NCBI RefSeq assembly: GCF_029968015.1
Contig: NZ_JASCIS010000005.1
Coordinates: 186,001 to 250,000, forward strand
Origin: Streptomyces luteolus
Lineage (GTDB): Bacteria; Actinomycetota; Actinomycetes; Streptomycetales; Streptomycetaceae
DNA: 64,000 bases
Reading direction: 5' to 3'
Both the position numbers and the translations under genes were made by a program. The notes below the pieces were generated by a model that searched no databases, was not told where the DNA came from, and saw only the letters and a program-made list of their open reading frames with translations. Positions 49,042 through 57,932 of the stretch are shown here, in pieces (position 1 is the first letter of the stretch; each line of letters begins with the position of its first letter).

Positions 49042-49113
49042 GCGCGGGGGCCCTGGCCCGGTGGGCGTCCCGGTCCGCGATGAGTTCTCTCGCCGCGGGC
49101 GGTCTGTACCTAC

Positions 49114-50004
49114 ATGACCACGGAAGACACCACCCTCAGCACGCACCACCTCGACACGGCCGGAGCCCGCCTCGCCTACGACGTGCAGGGCCCGCTGCCC
49201 ACCGCCGACGGGCGCCCGCCGCTGCTCATGGCGGGCCAGCCCATGGAGGCCTCCGGCTTCAGAGCCCTGGCCTCGTACTTCCCGGACCGGACCGTGGTCA
49301 CGTACGATCCGCGCGGGCTCGGGCGCAGCAGCCGCGAGGACGGCCGGGTGGACCACGATCCCGCCGTGCAGGCCGGTGATCTGCACGCCCTGATCGAGGA
49401 GCTCGGCGCCGGTCCGGTGGAGATGTTCGCGAGCAGCGGCGGCGCGGTGACCGCGCTCGCGCTCGTGGCCGCCCACCCCGATGACGTCACGACGCTCGTC
49501 GCGCACGAGCCGCCGCTGCTCGCGCTCCTCCCGGACGCCGAGGCGGCCGGGCGTGCCCGCGCCAGGGTCAGGGACGCCTACGAGAAGAACGGCTGGGGCG
49601 CCGGCCTCGCGGCGTTCATCGCGTGGACGTCCTGGCAGGGCGAGTTCACCGACGCGTACTTCGCCCAGCCCGACCCGGACCCGGCCGCGTTCGGCCTGCC
49701 CACCGAGGACGACGGTACGCGCGCGGACCCACTGCTCTCCGACCGTTCCTGGGCGGTCAGCGGCTACCGCCCCGACGCGGCGGCGCTCACCGCCGCGCCG
49801 ACCCGGATCGTGCTCGCGGTGGCCGAGGAGTCCGGCGACGCCCTGACCGGCCGTACGACCCACGCGGCTGCCGGACTGCTCGGCCAGAAGGCGACGGTCT
49901 TCCCCAGCCACCACGGCGGCTTCACGGACGAGAGCTCCGGCTTTCCGGGCCGGCCGGAGACGTTCGCGATCAAGCTCTGCGCGATCCTCGAAGCCTCCCG
50001 CTGA
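49114..50004 (+). CDS. Alpha/beta hydrolase
   Basis: The 296-residue protein keeps the hydrolase landmarks: TYDPRGLGRS, nucleophile elbow F-A-S-S-G-G-A (Ser near residue 110) and the His in SHHGGFTDE. The elbow G-x-S-x-G is replaced by A-S-S-G-G, as in several actinomycete members. It has no signal peptide, and the substrate is unknown. The start ATG 49114 lies after the Lrp gene by 72 bp, so the two may be co-transcribed. Confidence 0.88.
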   Translation: MTTEDTTLSTHHLDTAGARLAYDVQGPLPTADGRPPLLMAGQPMEASGFRALASYFPDRTVVTYDPRGLGRSSREDGRVDHDPAVQAGDLHALIEELGAGPVEMFASSGGAVTALALVAAHPDDVTTLVAHEPPLLALLPDAEAAGRARARVRDAYEKNGWGAGLAAFIAWTSWQGEFTDAYFAQPDPDPAAFGLPTEDDGTRADPLLSDRSWAVSGYRPDAAALTAAPTRIVLAVAEESGDALTGRTTHAAAGLLGQKATVFPSHHGGFTDESSGFPGRPETFAIKLCAILEASR

Positions 50005-50047
50005 GCCCGGTTCGGTGCTCGGCGCGTGCCGGGCCTGTGGCCGACCG

Positions 50048-50149
50048 TCAGCCGAGGTCCGCGACCGGCTCGGCGTCCGGCGCGCCGAAGCCCTGCGCCG
50101 TGGCGACGACGGCGAGGACGGCGGTGGCCCGGAGGGTCGACTTCAGCAT
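50048..50149 (-). CDS. Tiny secreted peptide (33 residues)
   Basis: An ATG at 50147-50149 with GGAG seven bases upstream opens a 33-codon frame ending at TGA 50048. It reads MLKSTLRATAVLAVVATAQG, then FGAPDAEPVADLG. Basic start, hydrophobic core and Ala-rich end make a signal peptide, leaving a mature part of roughly 13 residues. Small secreted proteins with a similar N-terminus are common in Streptomyces. The frame is short and function is unknown, so this rests on ribosome site and signal-like sequence. Confidence 0.55.
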   Translation of the reverse strand: MLKSTLRATAVLAVVATAQGFGAPDAEPVADLG

Positions 50150-50165
50150 GGTGATGCTCCGATCT

Positions 50166-50196
50166 GGAGGAAGAGGGAGGAAGAGGAAGAGGAAGG
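50166..50196 (+). other. 31-base pure-purine tract
   Basis: The + strand reads only A and G from 50166 to 50196 (GGAGGAAGAGGGAGGAAGAG onward). It lies just upstream of the tiny secreted-peptide gene on the minus strand, in its 5' leader or promoter. Such tracts can form triplex DNA or a structured C/U-rich leader in the transcript. Confidence 0.7.
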
Positions 50197-50314
50197 TGAT
50201 GTACGTCGATCGTCGCCGCCCCCTCCCGTGCCGGGCATCGTCCTCAAGTCGGGGCCGTATCCGCCGCGCGGCGGAGACGCGTGGGCGACGCGCGCCTCGG
50301 CGGCGCGACGCGTC

Positions 50315-51259
50315 TCAGCCCAACGCGATCCGGGCCGCGACCGGCAGGTGGTCGCTGCCGGTCCGGGGCAGGGTGCGGAGGTCGGCGACGGTCGCCCCGC
50401 GCGCCATCACCTGGTCGATCCGGGCGACCGGGAACGCGGCGGGGAAGGTGAACGCCAAGCCGCGCTCCGCGACGTTCAGCCGCGAGGTCAGCGGGTCCAA
50501 CCCCCGGTCCTCGACCGTGCCGTTGAGGTCGCCGAGCAGGACCACCCGGCTCCGCCGCTCCGCGGCCACGGCCTTCCCGAGCAGCTCGGCGCTCTCGTCC
50601 CGCCGGGCCGAGGCGAGGCCGCCCGCCCCCACCCGGACCGACGGCAGGTGGGCGACGTACGCGGCGATGTCCCCGTGCGGAGTCCGCACCACCGCCCGCA
50701 GTCCGCGCCGCCAACTCTCCGTGATCCCACGGGGTTTGATGTCCACGAGCCGTGCCCCCGAGAGCGGATGCCGCGACCAGAGCCCGACCGTGCCCCGGAC
50801 CGCGTGATACGGGTAGTCCGCGGCGAGCGTCCTCTCGTACACGGGCAACGCCGAGGGCACCAGCTCCTGCACGGCGATCAGGTCGGGCTCGGCGTCGGCC
50901 AGCGTGCGTGCGGTGCCCGCCGGGTCGCCGTTCTCGTCACTGACGTTGTGCTGCACGACGATCAGATCGCGCGGCCCCGCCTGCGCCTCGGGAAGCAGCA
51001 GCCCGCCGAAGAGGTACGTCCAGGCCGCCACCGGCAGCACCAGGGCGGCCAGGGCCAGGGCGGACCGGCGCACGAGCGCGATCCCGAACAGCACCACGAC
51101 GACGAGCCCGAGCCACGGCAGGAACGACTCAAGGAGACTCCCCGACCGCACACCGGAGTTGGGCACCCACCGGTGCCCCAGGAGCAACACGGCCACCAGC
51201 ACGGCGAGCCCGGCAAGCCACCCCCCGCGCCGCGCCGGAGCCGTCCCCCCGTTACCCAC
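50315..51259 (-). CDS. Membrane-anchored endonuclease/exonuclease/phosphatase-family protein
   Basis: The 314-residue protein has three membrane helices in its first 95 residues, then an EEP fold with IVVQHNVSDENGD, AVQELVPSAL (Mg-binding Glu), VVLLGDLNGTVED and GSDHLPVAARI (catalytic Asp and His). Such proteins are nucleases or phosphodiesterases acting outside or at the membrane; the substrate is unknown. The start is GTG 51259, which overlaps the sbcC stop by 8 nt, so it may be co-transcribed with sbcD-sbcC. Confidence 0.88.
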   Translation of the reverse strand: MGNGGTAPARRGGWLAGLAVLVAVLLLGHRWVPNSGVRSGSLLESFLPWLGLVVVVLFGIALVRRSALALAALVLPVAAWTYLFGGLLLPEAQAGPRDLIVVQHNVSDENGDPAGTARTLADAEPDLIAVQELVPSALPVYERTLAADYPYHAVRGTVGLWSRHPLSGARLVDIKPRGITESWRRGLRAVVRTPHGDIAAYVAHLPSVRVGAGGLASARRDESAELLGKAVAAERRSRVVLLGDLNGTVEDRGLDPLTSRLNVAERGLAFTFPAAFPVARIDQVMARGATVADLRTLPRTGSDHLPVAARIALG

Positions 51260-54251
51260 CCACGCCCCGCACCCGCACCCGCGACCCCGCCCGCCCCTTC
51301 ACCACTTCCAGCTGGGCGTGCACCCGTCGTCGCAGGTCAGCGACGTGGCTGACGATGCCGACGGTGCGATCCCGCTCCCGCAACGAGTCCAGGACGTCCA
51401 GGACCTCGTCCAAGGTCTGGTCGTCGAGGCTGCCGAAGCCCTCGTCGATGAAGAGGGTGTCGAGGCGTACGCCGCCCGCCTCCTCGGTGACGACGTCGGC
51501 GAGGCCGAGGGCGAGGGCCAGGGAGGCGAAGAAGGTCTCGCCGCCGGAGAGGGTCGCCGTGTCGCGTTCGCTGCCGGTCCAGGCGTCCACCACGTGCAGG
51601 CCGAGCCCGGAGCGGCCGCGGCCCGCGCGGTCGTCGGAGTGGACGAGGGTGTAGCGGCCGGACGACATGCGCTGCAGGCGGGCCGTCGCGGCGGCGGCGA
51701 CCTGTTCGAGGCGGGCGGCCAGGACGTACGACTCCAGGCGCATCTTGCGTTCGTTCTCCGCCGACGTGCCCGCCGTGAGGCCTGCGAGCCGGGCGACGCG
51801 GTCGAACTCGGTGCGCAGCGGCCCCAGTTGGCGTGCTTCGGTGGCCGACTGGCGGGAGAGGCGGTCGAGTTCGGCGCAGCGGTGGTCGGCGGCGGCGCGT
51901 GTCGTCACGGCGGTGCGGAGACGGCGGTCGGCCGCCTCCGCCGTGGCCTGCGCGGTGGCCGGGTCGGCGGGCGGCAGCCGGTCGGCGGCGGCCGTCTCGG
52001 GCTCGGCGAGGACCGCGCGCACGGCGGCCTCCTCCTGCCGGCGGGCGTCGATGCGGTGCTGGAGTTCGCGGTACGCGGCGTCGTCGAGCGCGGCGTCGGC
52101 GGCGTCCTGCGGGGTGGCGAAACCGGCGCGGTAGGCGGCGTCGGCGAGGCGGGCGTCGGCGTCCTTGAGGCGGCGGGCGGCGTCCTCGGCGGCGCGTACG
52201 GCGTCGGCCGCGTCGGTGAGCAGGGCCGCCTGCCGTTCCAGTTGCGCGGCGCGCTGGGCGACGCTCGGGGCGCCGCCCCTGGCCTGCGCCAAGTCCTCCT
52301 CCAGGGTGGCCTGTTCGCGGTCGAGGGACTCGCGCAGGGAGCTGCGGGACGCGGCGCGGGTGGCGGCCTGCTGGCGTTGGGCGAGCCGCCGCTCGTGCTC
52401 GGCCTCGGCGCGGGCGAGCGCCTCCCGGGCGCCGTGCAGGCCGAGCGCGAGCTGCCGGGCCTCGGCGTGTCGGCGCGTCAACTCCTCAGCGGTGTCGGCG
52501 AGTTCACGTGCGGGCCCGTCCCCGGCGGCGGCGGTCTGCGCGGCGAGGGCCTCGCGTACGTCGGCGAGGGCGCGCTCGGCCTCGGCGCTTCGCTCGTCGG
52601 CCTGCCGGTACGCGGCGAGCGCGGCCTCCTCGGCCTGGCGTCCGACGTGGCCCTCGACGGTGCGGGCGGGCTCCGGGTGCTCGGTGGCGCCGCAGACGGA
52701 GCAGGGCTCGCCGGGGGTGAGGCCCTGGGCGAGTTCGGCGGCGATGCCCTGGAGGCGGCGCTCCTTGAGGTGCAGCCAGTGCTCGTGCGCCGCACCGGCC
52801 GCCTCGCGGGCGGCCAGGGCCTGCTCCTTGGTCTGGCCCGCCTGGGCGTCGAGCCGGTCGCGGCGGTCGGCGGCGGCGGCGCGCTCGCGGGCGGGTGCGA
52901 GCTGACCGGCGAGGTGTTCGGCGCGGGTCGCGGCGTCCTGGGCGTGCTCGATCCGCTCCTGGAGCGTGCGGCGGCTCGTCTCCCAGCCGTCGAGCCAGGC
53001 GGCGGCCTCGTGCAGGGCCTCCGTGTCCGCGCGTTCCTGCCGGTCGGCCTCGGCGCGGCGCTCGGCGAGCTGGGCGATCCGCTGTTCGGCGCGGCGGGCG
53101 GATTCGAGGCCGCCGAGCTCCTCAAGTGCCTTGCGGGCGGCGGTGGTCAGGCCGGAGGCGGAGGCTCCGTCGAAGGCGTCGGGAAGCCGCGACCGCGCGC
53201 CCGCCTCCGCCCGGCGTGCGCTCTGGTGCTCGGCGTCGGTCTCGGCGCGCAGGGCGAGCGCGGGCGTCACGGCCTCGGCCTTGCGGGCCCGCTCCATCCG
53301 CTCCTGCCAGGCCCGCTGCTCCCCGGCGCGCTCGTCGAGCCGTACGGCCCGGGCCCGCGCCTCCGCGTACCGGGCCTGCAGCCGATGGGTCTCTCGTACG
53401 GTGTCGAGTGCGGTCTGGGCGTGGGCCTTGGCGGACTCGGCGGCGGTGACGGCGCAGGCGGCGACGGTGAGGCGCTCGCGGGCACCGGCGCGGGCCACGG
53501 CCGCCCACTGAGCCAGGGCGGCGGCGAGGCCGGGTTCGCCGGAGGCGATGTCGGGGAGCGGGAGTTCGGCGGCGTCGCCCGCGGCCTGCTGGATGCGGTG
53601 GGCGACGGCGATGAGCCGGTCGTCGCCCGCGGTGACCTGGGCCTGGGCGGCGCGGCGCCGCTCGGCGAGGTGGGTCTCGACGGCGGCGAAGCGGCGGGTG
53701 TCGAAGAGCCGTCCGAGGAGCTTGCCGCGCGCCTCGGCGTCGGCGCGCAGGAACCGCGCGAAGTCGCCCTGCGGCAACAGGACGACCTGGCAGAACTGTT
53801 CGCGGCTCATGCCGAGCAGCGACTCGATCTCGTGGCCGATCTCCTGGTGGGAGCGGCTGAGGTCCTTCCAGGTCCCGGTCTCGGCGTCGTACTCGCGCAG
53901 CCAGGACTGGGCCTTCTCGGTGGTGGTGCCGGTGCCGCGCTTCTTCGGGCGCTCCCAGGGCGGCTGCCGGGTGACCTCGATACGGCGTCCGGCGACGGTG
54001 AGGTCGAGACACACCTCGGTGCGTACGGCCGGGGCCGCGTGGTCGGAGCGCAGGGTGCCGCCGGGGGTCTGGCGGGCGCCGGGCACGGCGTTGTAGAGGG
54101 CGAAGCAGACGGCGTCGAGGACGGAGGTCTTGCCGGCGCCGGTCGCGCCGTGCAGCAGGAAGAGGCCGGCGCTGCCGAGCTCGTCGAAGTCGACCTCCTG
54201 GCGTCCGCCGAAGGGCCCGAAGGCCGTGACCGTGAGGTGGTGCAGCCTCAC
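51252..54251 (-). CDS. sbcC: Exonuclease SbcC (Rad50-like ATPase)
   Basis: The 999-residue SMC-like ATPase works with SbcD in DNA end processing and hairpin cleavage. Walker A is GATGAGKTS (35-43), the zinc hook is C517-S-V-C520 (inside PGEPCSVCGATEHP), the ABC signature LSGGETFFASLALALGL is near 901, and Walker B is LDTLFIDEGFGSLDD. Long coiled coils flank the hook. The start is GTG 54251, overlapping the sbcD stop as GTGA, so the two are translationally coupled. The frame upstream of 54251 is a shadow of sbcD. Confidence 0.95.
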   Translation of the reverse strand: MRLHHLTVTAFGPFGGRQEVDFDELGSAGLFLLHGATGAGKTSVLDAVCFALYNAVPGARQTPGGTLRSDHAAPAVRTEVCLDLTVAGRRIEVTRQPPWERPKKRGTGTTTEKAQSWLREYDAETGTWKDLSRSHQEIGHEIESLLGMSREQFCQVVLLPQGDFARFLRADAEARGKLLGRLFDTRRFAAVETHLAERRRAAQAQVTAGDDRLIAVAHRIQQAAGDAAELPLPDIASGEPGLAAALAQWAAVARAGARERLTVAACAVTAAESAKAHAQTALDTVRETHRLQARYAEARARAVRLDERAGEQRAWQERMERARKAEAVTPALALRAETDAEHQSARRAEAGARSRLPDAFDGASASGLTTAARKALEELGGLESARRAEQRIAQLAERRAEADRQERADTEALHEAAAWLDGWETSRRTLQERIEHAQDAATRAEHLAGQLAPARERAAAADRRDRLDAQAGQTKEQALAAREAAGAAHEHWLHLKERRLQGIAAELAQGLTPGEPCSVCGATEHPEPARTVEGHVGRQAEEAALAAYRQADERSAEAERALADVREALAAQTAAAGDGPARELADTAEELTRRHAEARQLALGLHGAREALARAEAEHERRLAQRQQAATRAASRSSLRESLDREQATLEEDLAQARGGAPSVAQRAAQLERQAALLTDAADAVRAAEDAARRLKDADARLADAAYRAGFATPQDAADAALDDAAYRELQHRIDARRQEEAAVRAVLAEPETAAADRLPPADPATAQATAEAADRRLRTAVTTRAAADHRCAELDRLSRQSATEARQLGPLRTEFDRVARLAGLTAGTSAENERKMRLESYVLAARLEQVAAAATARLQRMSSGRYTLVHSDDRAGRGRSGLGLHVVDAWTGSERDTATLSGGETFFASLALALGLADVVTEEAGGVRLDTLFIDEGFGSLDDQTLDEVLDVLDSLRERDRTVGIVSHVADLRRRVHAQLEVVKGRAGSRVRVRGVGG

Positions 54252-55411
54252 CGGGCGACCTCCTTCACCACGTCGGAGACGCGTACGTCGTCGAACGCGG
54301 CCTGCAGCACGGCCCGTTCGGCCTCGTCCGGCCCGGCGCCGCGGACATGGGCGACGAAGTCCTCGGCGATCTCCCGGCCCTCGCGGCCCGCCAGGCGCTG
54401 CGCGTACGAGACGACCGGATCGCCGTCGGGCCTGCGCGGGGCGAAGGCGAGGCTGAGGGTGTGCGGGAAGCGGGCGCAGAGCCGGGCCATGGGTTCCTGC
54501 GGCCGCACGGCGTCGGTGAGGGTGGCCTCCACCCAGGCGTCCTCGTACCGCTCCAACTCCGGTTCGGCGAGCAGCACTTCGAGTTCGCCCTCGATCCGGG
54601 CGAGGCGGCGCGGCACCGGGCAGTCGATCCGCTCGGCGGCGATCTCCCCGGCGGGCCCGAGGTCGACGATCCACATGGTCTTGCGGTGGTGCTGCTCGGA
54701 GAAGGAGTACGCGAGCGGGGAGCCGGAGTAGCGGACGCGCTCGGAGACGGTCTGGCAGCCGTGGAGGTGGCCGAGTGCGGCGTAGTCGACGCCGTCGAAG
54801 ACGGCGGCCGGCACGGACTCGACGCCGCCGACGGTGATGTCCCGTTCGCTGTCGCTGGGTTCGCCGCCGGTGACGAAGGCGTGCGCGAGGACGACGGAGC
54901 GGGTGCCGGGCGGGCGCTCCGCCAGATCGGCCCGTACGCGGTCCATGGCGGCACCGATGACGGACTCGTGGGCGGCCTTCTTCACCTTGAACTCGTCCTT
55001 GACCAGGGCGGGTTCGAGGTACGGCAGGCCGTAGAAGGCGACGTCGCCGTGCTCGTCGGAGAGCACCACGGGCTCGTGGCAGGCGGCGGGGGCGGTCCGC
55101 AGGTGAATGCCCGCGCGCCCGATCAACCCGGCCCCGACGCCGAGCCGCCGGGCGGAGTCGTGGTTGCCGGAGATCATCACGGTCGGCACACCGAGTTCCG
55201 CGAGCCGGTGCAGCGCGTCGTCGAAGAGCTCGACGGCGGCGAGCGGCGGCACGGCCCGGTCGTACACATCGCCGGAGACGAGCACCGCGTCGACCTGCTC
55301 GGCGCGCACGGTGGCGACGAGATGGTCGATGAACGCGCGCTGGGCGTCGAGCAGATTCACGCGATGGAACGCCCGCCCCAGGTGCCAGTCCGACGTGTGA
55401 AGGAGCCTCAT
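54248..55411 (-). CDS. sbcD: Exonuclease SbcD (Mre11-like nuclease)
   Basis: The 387-residue metallophosphatase-fold nuclease carries the ordered Mre11 motifs D-W-H-L-G (residues 8-12), SGDVYDR (46-52), GNHDS near 82, LAHAFVTG and GHLHGCQ. It forms the SbcCD complex that cuts hairpins and DNA ends. The start is ATG 55411. The downstream gap to 55412-55829 holds only repeats and no promoter-like element I can name. Confidence 0.95.
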   Translation of the reverse strand: MRLLHTSDWHLGRAFHRVNLLDAQRAFIDHLVATVRAEQVDAVLVSGDVYDRAVPPLAAVELFDDALHRLAELGVPTVMISGNHDSARRLGVGAGLIGRAGIHLRTAPAACHEPVVLSDEHGDVAFYGLPYLEPALVKDEFKVKKAAHESVIGAAMDRVRADLAERPPGTRSVVLAHAFVTGGEPSDSERDITVGGVESVPAAVFDGVDYAALGHLHGCQTVSERVRYSGSPLAYSFSEQHHRKTMWIVDLGPAGEIAAERIDCPVPRRLARIEGELEVLLAEPELERYEDAWVEATLTDAVRPQEPMARLCARFPHTLSLAFAPRRPDGDPVVSYAQRLAGREGREIAEDFVAHVRGAGPDEAERAVLQAAFDDVRVSDVVKEVAR

Positions 55412-55560
55412 GATCCCCGAGGGTATCGGCCGGTCGGTGCTGCTTCTGCCGGTTTCGGGGCGTGCGGACGTCCCACGTGACGACGGTCACCGCCCGCCCG
55501 GTCGCCCTCGCTTCTCTTTCCCCTCCCCGCCCCTTCCCGAAAGTCCTGCGGACAGCTCCT
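55412..55560. other. Spacer upstream of sbcD
   Basis: This is the promoter side of sbcD. No hairpin or known site is recognised except CCACGTGACGACGGTCACC (55476-55495), which has a short inverted GTGAC/GTCAC element. The rest is a C-rich stretch. It has no gene. Confidence 0.35.
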
Positions 55561-55612
55561 GGGGGCCAGCCCCCAGACCCCCGCTCCTCAAACGCCGGAG
55601 GGGCTGAATTTG
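55561..55612. repeat. Dispersed intergenic repeat, copy 7
   Basis: GGGGGCCAGCCCCC hairpin, then the core GCTCCTCAAACGCCGGAGGG (55583-55602) and GGCTGAATT. It is the same sequence as copy 3 and 6, in the gap between sbcD and yigZ. Confidence 0.8.
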
Positions 55613-55629
55613 GCGGGGCGGGGCGGGGT

Positions 55630-55794
55630 TTTTAGGGGCGCGGGGAACTGCGCATCCTTTAGGGGCGCGGGGCTGTGACATCAGCGGCTCCGCCGCGGGG
55701 CGCGACCAGCCACGACGGCGCGGCAGCCGAACGACGGGCAAGGAAAGCCCCTCCGGCGATTGAGGAGCGGGGGGCCGGGGGCGGAGCCCCCTGG
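55630..55794. repeat. Second repeat type (partly doubled) and copy 8 of the palindromic repeat
   Basis: TTAGGGGCGCGGGGAACTGC (55632) is followed by a partial second TTTAGGGGCGCGGGG (55658-55672), then CGACCAGCCACGACGGCGCG (55703-55722), and finally CCCCTCCGGCGATTGAGGAG with a GC hairpin (55747-55794). Copies face opposite directions. The whole gap 55412-55829 is repeat-derived. Confidence 0.75.
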
Positions 55795-55829
55795 GGGAGG
55801 AGGGGGCGGTGCGCACATAGGCTGGCGGA

Positions 55830-56456
55830 ATGCAGGACGAGTACCGCACCGTAGCCCGCGAGGGCATGCACGAGACCGAGGTCAACCGCTCCCGCTTCCT
55901 GTGCGCGCTCGCGCCGGCGGCGTCGGAGGAGGAGGCCCAGGCGTTCATCGCGCGCGTCCGCAAGGAGCACCCGGGCGCCAACCACAACTGCTGGGCGTAC
56001 GTGATCGGCGCCGACGCCTCCGTACAGAAGGCGAGCGATGACGGGGAGCCCGGGGGCACGGCGGGCGTGCCGATGCTGCAGATGCTGACGCGGCGGGACA
56101 TGCGGTACGTCGTCGCGGTCGTCACGCGCTACTTCGGCGGTGTGAAGCTCGGCGCGGGCGGCCTGATCCGGGCGTACGGCGGGGCGGTCGGCGAGGCCCT
56201 GGACGCGCTCGGCACGATCACGCGGCGCCGGTTCCGGCTCGCCACGGTGACGGTGGACCACCAGCGCGCGGGCAAGGTGCAGAACGATCTGCGGTCCACG
56301 GGGCGCGAGGTGCGGGACGTGCGCTACGGCGAGGCGGTGACGATCGAGATCGGCCTGCCGGACGCGGACGTCGAGGCCTTCCGCGGCTGGCTCGCGGACG
56401 TGACGGCGGGCACGGCGGAGCTTCGGCTCGGCGGGGAGGCGTACGGGGACGCGTGA
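55830..56456 (+). CDS. YigZ/IMPACT family protein
   Basis: The 208-residue protein has the YigZ/UPF0029 signature: NRSRFLCALAPAASEEEAQA, SDDGEPGGTAGVPML and VTRYFGGVKLGAGGLIRAYG. The C-terminal DUF1949 part follows after residue 135. Relatives include the eukaryotic IMPACT regulator of translation; the bacterial role is unclear. The start is ATG 55830. It stands alone between repeat-rich DNA and a convergent small gene. Confidence 0.93.
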   Translation: MQDEYRTVAREGMHETEVNRSRFLCALAPAASEEEAQAFIARVRKEHPGANHNCWAYVIGADASVQKASDDGEPGGTAGVPMLQMLTRRDMRYVVAVVTRYFGGVKLGAGGLIRAYGGAVGEALDALGTITRRRFRLATVTVDHQRAGKVQNDLRSTGREVRDVRYGEAVTIEIGLPDADVEAFRGWLADVTAGTAELRLGGEAYGDA

Positions 56457-56478
56457 CGGCCCGACCGCCCCGGGCCGC

Positions 56479-56751
56479 TCACTCCTCGTCCGGCAGGGCC
56501 TCGTCGACCTCCGCGACCCAGCCGTACGGCAGCTCGTCGCCGTCGACGGTCGCGGCCTCGACGGTGCGGGTCGCCGGGTCGATGTCCACGTGCACGCCCT
56601 CGCCCGCGTACCGGGGGAATCCGCTCGCGCCGGTCTCGCCGGTGCGCACGACGGTGGCCGAGCGCAGCGCGGTGCCGTGGTCGGGATGGCCTTCGGCGTC
56701 GGTGAGCTGGGGCTTCAGGACGACAATGAACCGCTCCGGGATCGCGCTCAT
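56479..56751 (-). CDS. Small hypothetical protein, possibly DUF6296-like
   Basis: The 90-residue soluble protein has a beta-rich pattern: RFIVVLKPQL, TALRSATVVRTGETGASGFP and RYAGEGVHVDIDPATRTVEA, with an acidic C-terminus. The TGETG-x-x-GFPRY segment recalls DUF6296 proteins of Streptomyces, but I am not certain. Start ATG 56751, stop at 56479, converging with yigZ across 22 bp. No catalytic motif is seen. Confidence 0.7.
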   Translation of the reverse strand: MSAIPERFIVVLKPQLTDAEGHPDHGTALRSATVVRTGETGASGFPRYAGEGVHVDIDPATRTVEAATVDGDELPYGWVAEVDEALPDEE

Positions 56752-56951
56752 GCCCCGAGGCTAAGGCGCGCGCCCGCGCCCCGCCTCCCGTCGACCGGGC
56801 CCCAGGCGTGTCCGTCAAGTCCTACACCGCTGAATCGGACGCCCCACGCTCGCCGCCCTGTTCGAGCTGTGCGAGCGTCGAAGGCACGGCCCGCCTGCTC
56901 CCCTCGGGATGCCGGGCCTCCGGCGTACCGGTTCCAGTGAGCGGAGGGCCC

Positions 56952-57917
56952 ATGCGCACCATGCCTCGCGGCTACTCGATCGACCTCGGCAGCGCGATGC
57001 TGCGGATCCTCGCCCGCAACGGGGAGCGGATCCTGCACATGCCGACGGTCGCCGCGCTCGACTTCGAGGGCCGAATACGCGCCCGGGGCAGCCGCGCCGT
57101 GGAGATCCAGAGCAGCCGTCCGGACATGCTGCACCTGGTCCGGCCGGTGCTGCAGCGGTCCGTCGCCGACCCGCTGGTCGCCGCGTATCTGCTGCGCGCC
57201 GCGCTGCGGGAGGTCTCGGGCGACGCCAAGGCCAAGCACTTCGCCACCGCGACGCTGTGCGTGCCGGACCGGATGGGCGAGCTACAGGCCGAGGCCCTGC
57301 TTGTGGCGTGCGAGACGGCGGGGCTGCGGCGGGTCCGCCTGGTCGCCAAGTCCCTTGCCTGCGCGGTCGGTTCGGGGGTTCCGCTGGCCGAGCCCGCGGG
57401 CGCGCTCGTCGTCGACGTCGGCGCCGAGCGCAGCTCCGCCGCGCTGCTGTCCTGCGGTGACGTGATAGCGACGAGCAGCTTCCCGGTCGGCGGCCTGGAC
57501 GTCGACGAGGGTCTCGTACGGCTCCTCCGGCACCGGCACGGGCTGATCATCTCCCCGACCGAGGCGGAGCGCACCAAGGTCCGGATCGGCACGGCCGAGG
57601 CCGACAGCCTTCCGGTACGCGGCCACGACCTGCTCCGCGGCCTGCCCGACACCCGCACGGTCCCGGTGGCGGACCTGGTCCGGGTCCCCCTCGCCACGTA
57701 CGACACCCTGGCGAAGCATGTGCTCGCCCTGCTGTCGGACAGTCCGCCGAAGCTGGTGGAGGACGTGCACGACCGGGGCCTCGTCCTGTGCGGCGAGGGC
57801 GCCCGCATGCGCGGCCTCGCCGAACGCCTCCGCGACCGCCTCAGCCTGCCGGTCCACGTTCCGGACCAGCCGGGGGACGTGGGGGTCCTCGGGGCCTGGG
57901 ACGTGGTGGAGGTCTAA
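56952..57917 (+). CDS. Divergent MreB-like actin-family protein
   Basis: The 321-residue protein has actin-ATPase marks: phosphate-1 SIDLGSAM (residues 9-16), phosphate-2 VVDVGAERSSAAL (153-165) and the adenosine motif LCGEGARM near 279. It is shorter than typical MreB (about 345 residues), and the second phosphate loop reads ERSS in place of the usual G-T-T-D-I-A. This fits the third, partial MreB homologue reported in S. coelicolor rather than the main mreB with mreC. No mreC or rodA is adjacent. ATG 56952 follows GGAGGG. Confidence 0.82.
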   Translation: MRTMPRGYSIDLGSAMLRILARNGERILHMPTVAALDFEGRIRARGSRAVEIQSSRPDMLHLVRPVLQRSVADPLVAAYLLRAALREVSGDAKAKHFATATLCVPDRMGELQAEALLVACETAGLRRVRLVAKSLACAVGSGVPLAEPAGALVVDVGAERSSAALLSCGDVIATSSFPVGGLDVDEGLVRLLRHRHGLIISPTEAERTKVRIGTAEADSLPVRGHDLLRGLPDTRTVPVADLVRVPLATYDTLAKHVLALLSDSPPKLVEDVHDRGLVLCGEGARMRGLAERLRDRLSLPVHVPDQPGDVGVLGAWDVVEV

Positions 57918-57932
57918 CGGCCGGGCAAGGGG

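Noticed and set aside
54252..55490. N-terminal extension of SbcC to 1412 residues
   Set aside because: The added part is the shadow of sbcD; SbcC starts at GTG 54251 with the Walker A at residue 35.
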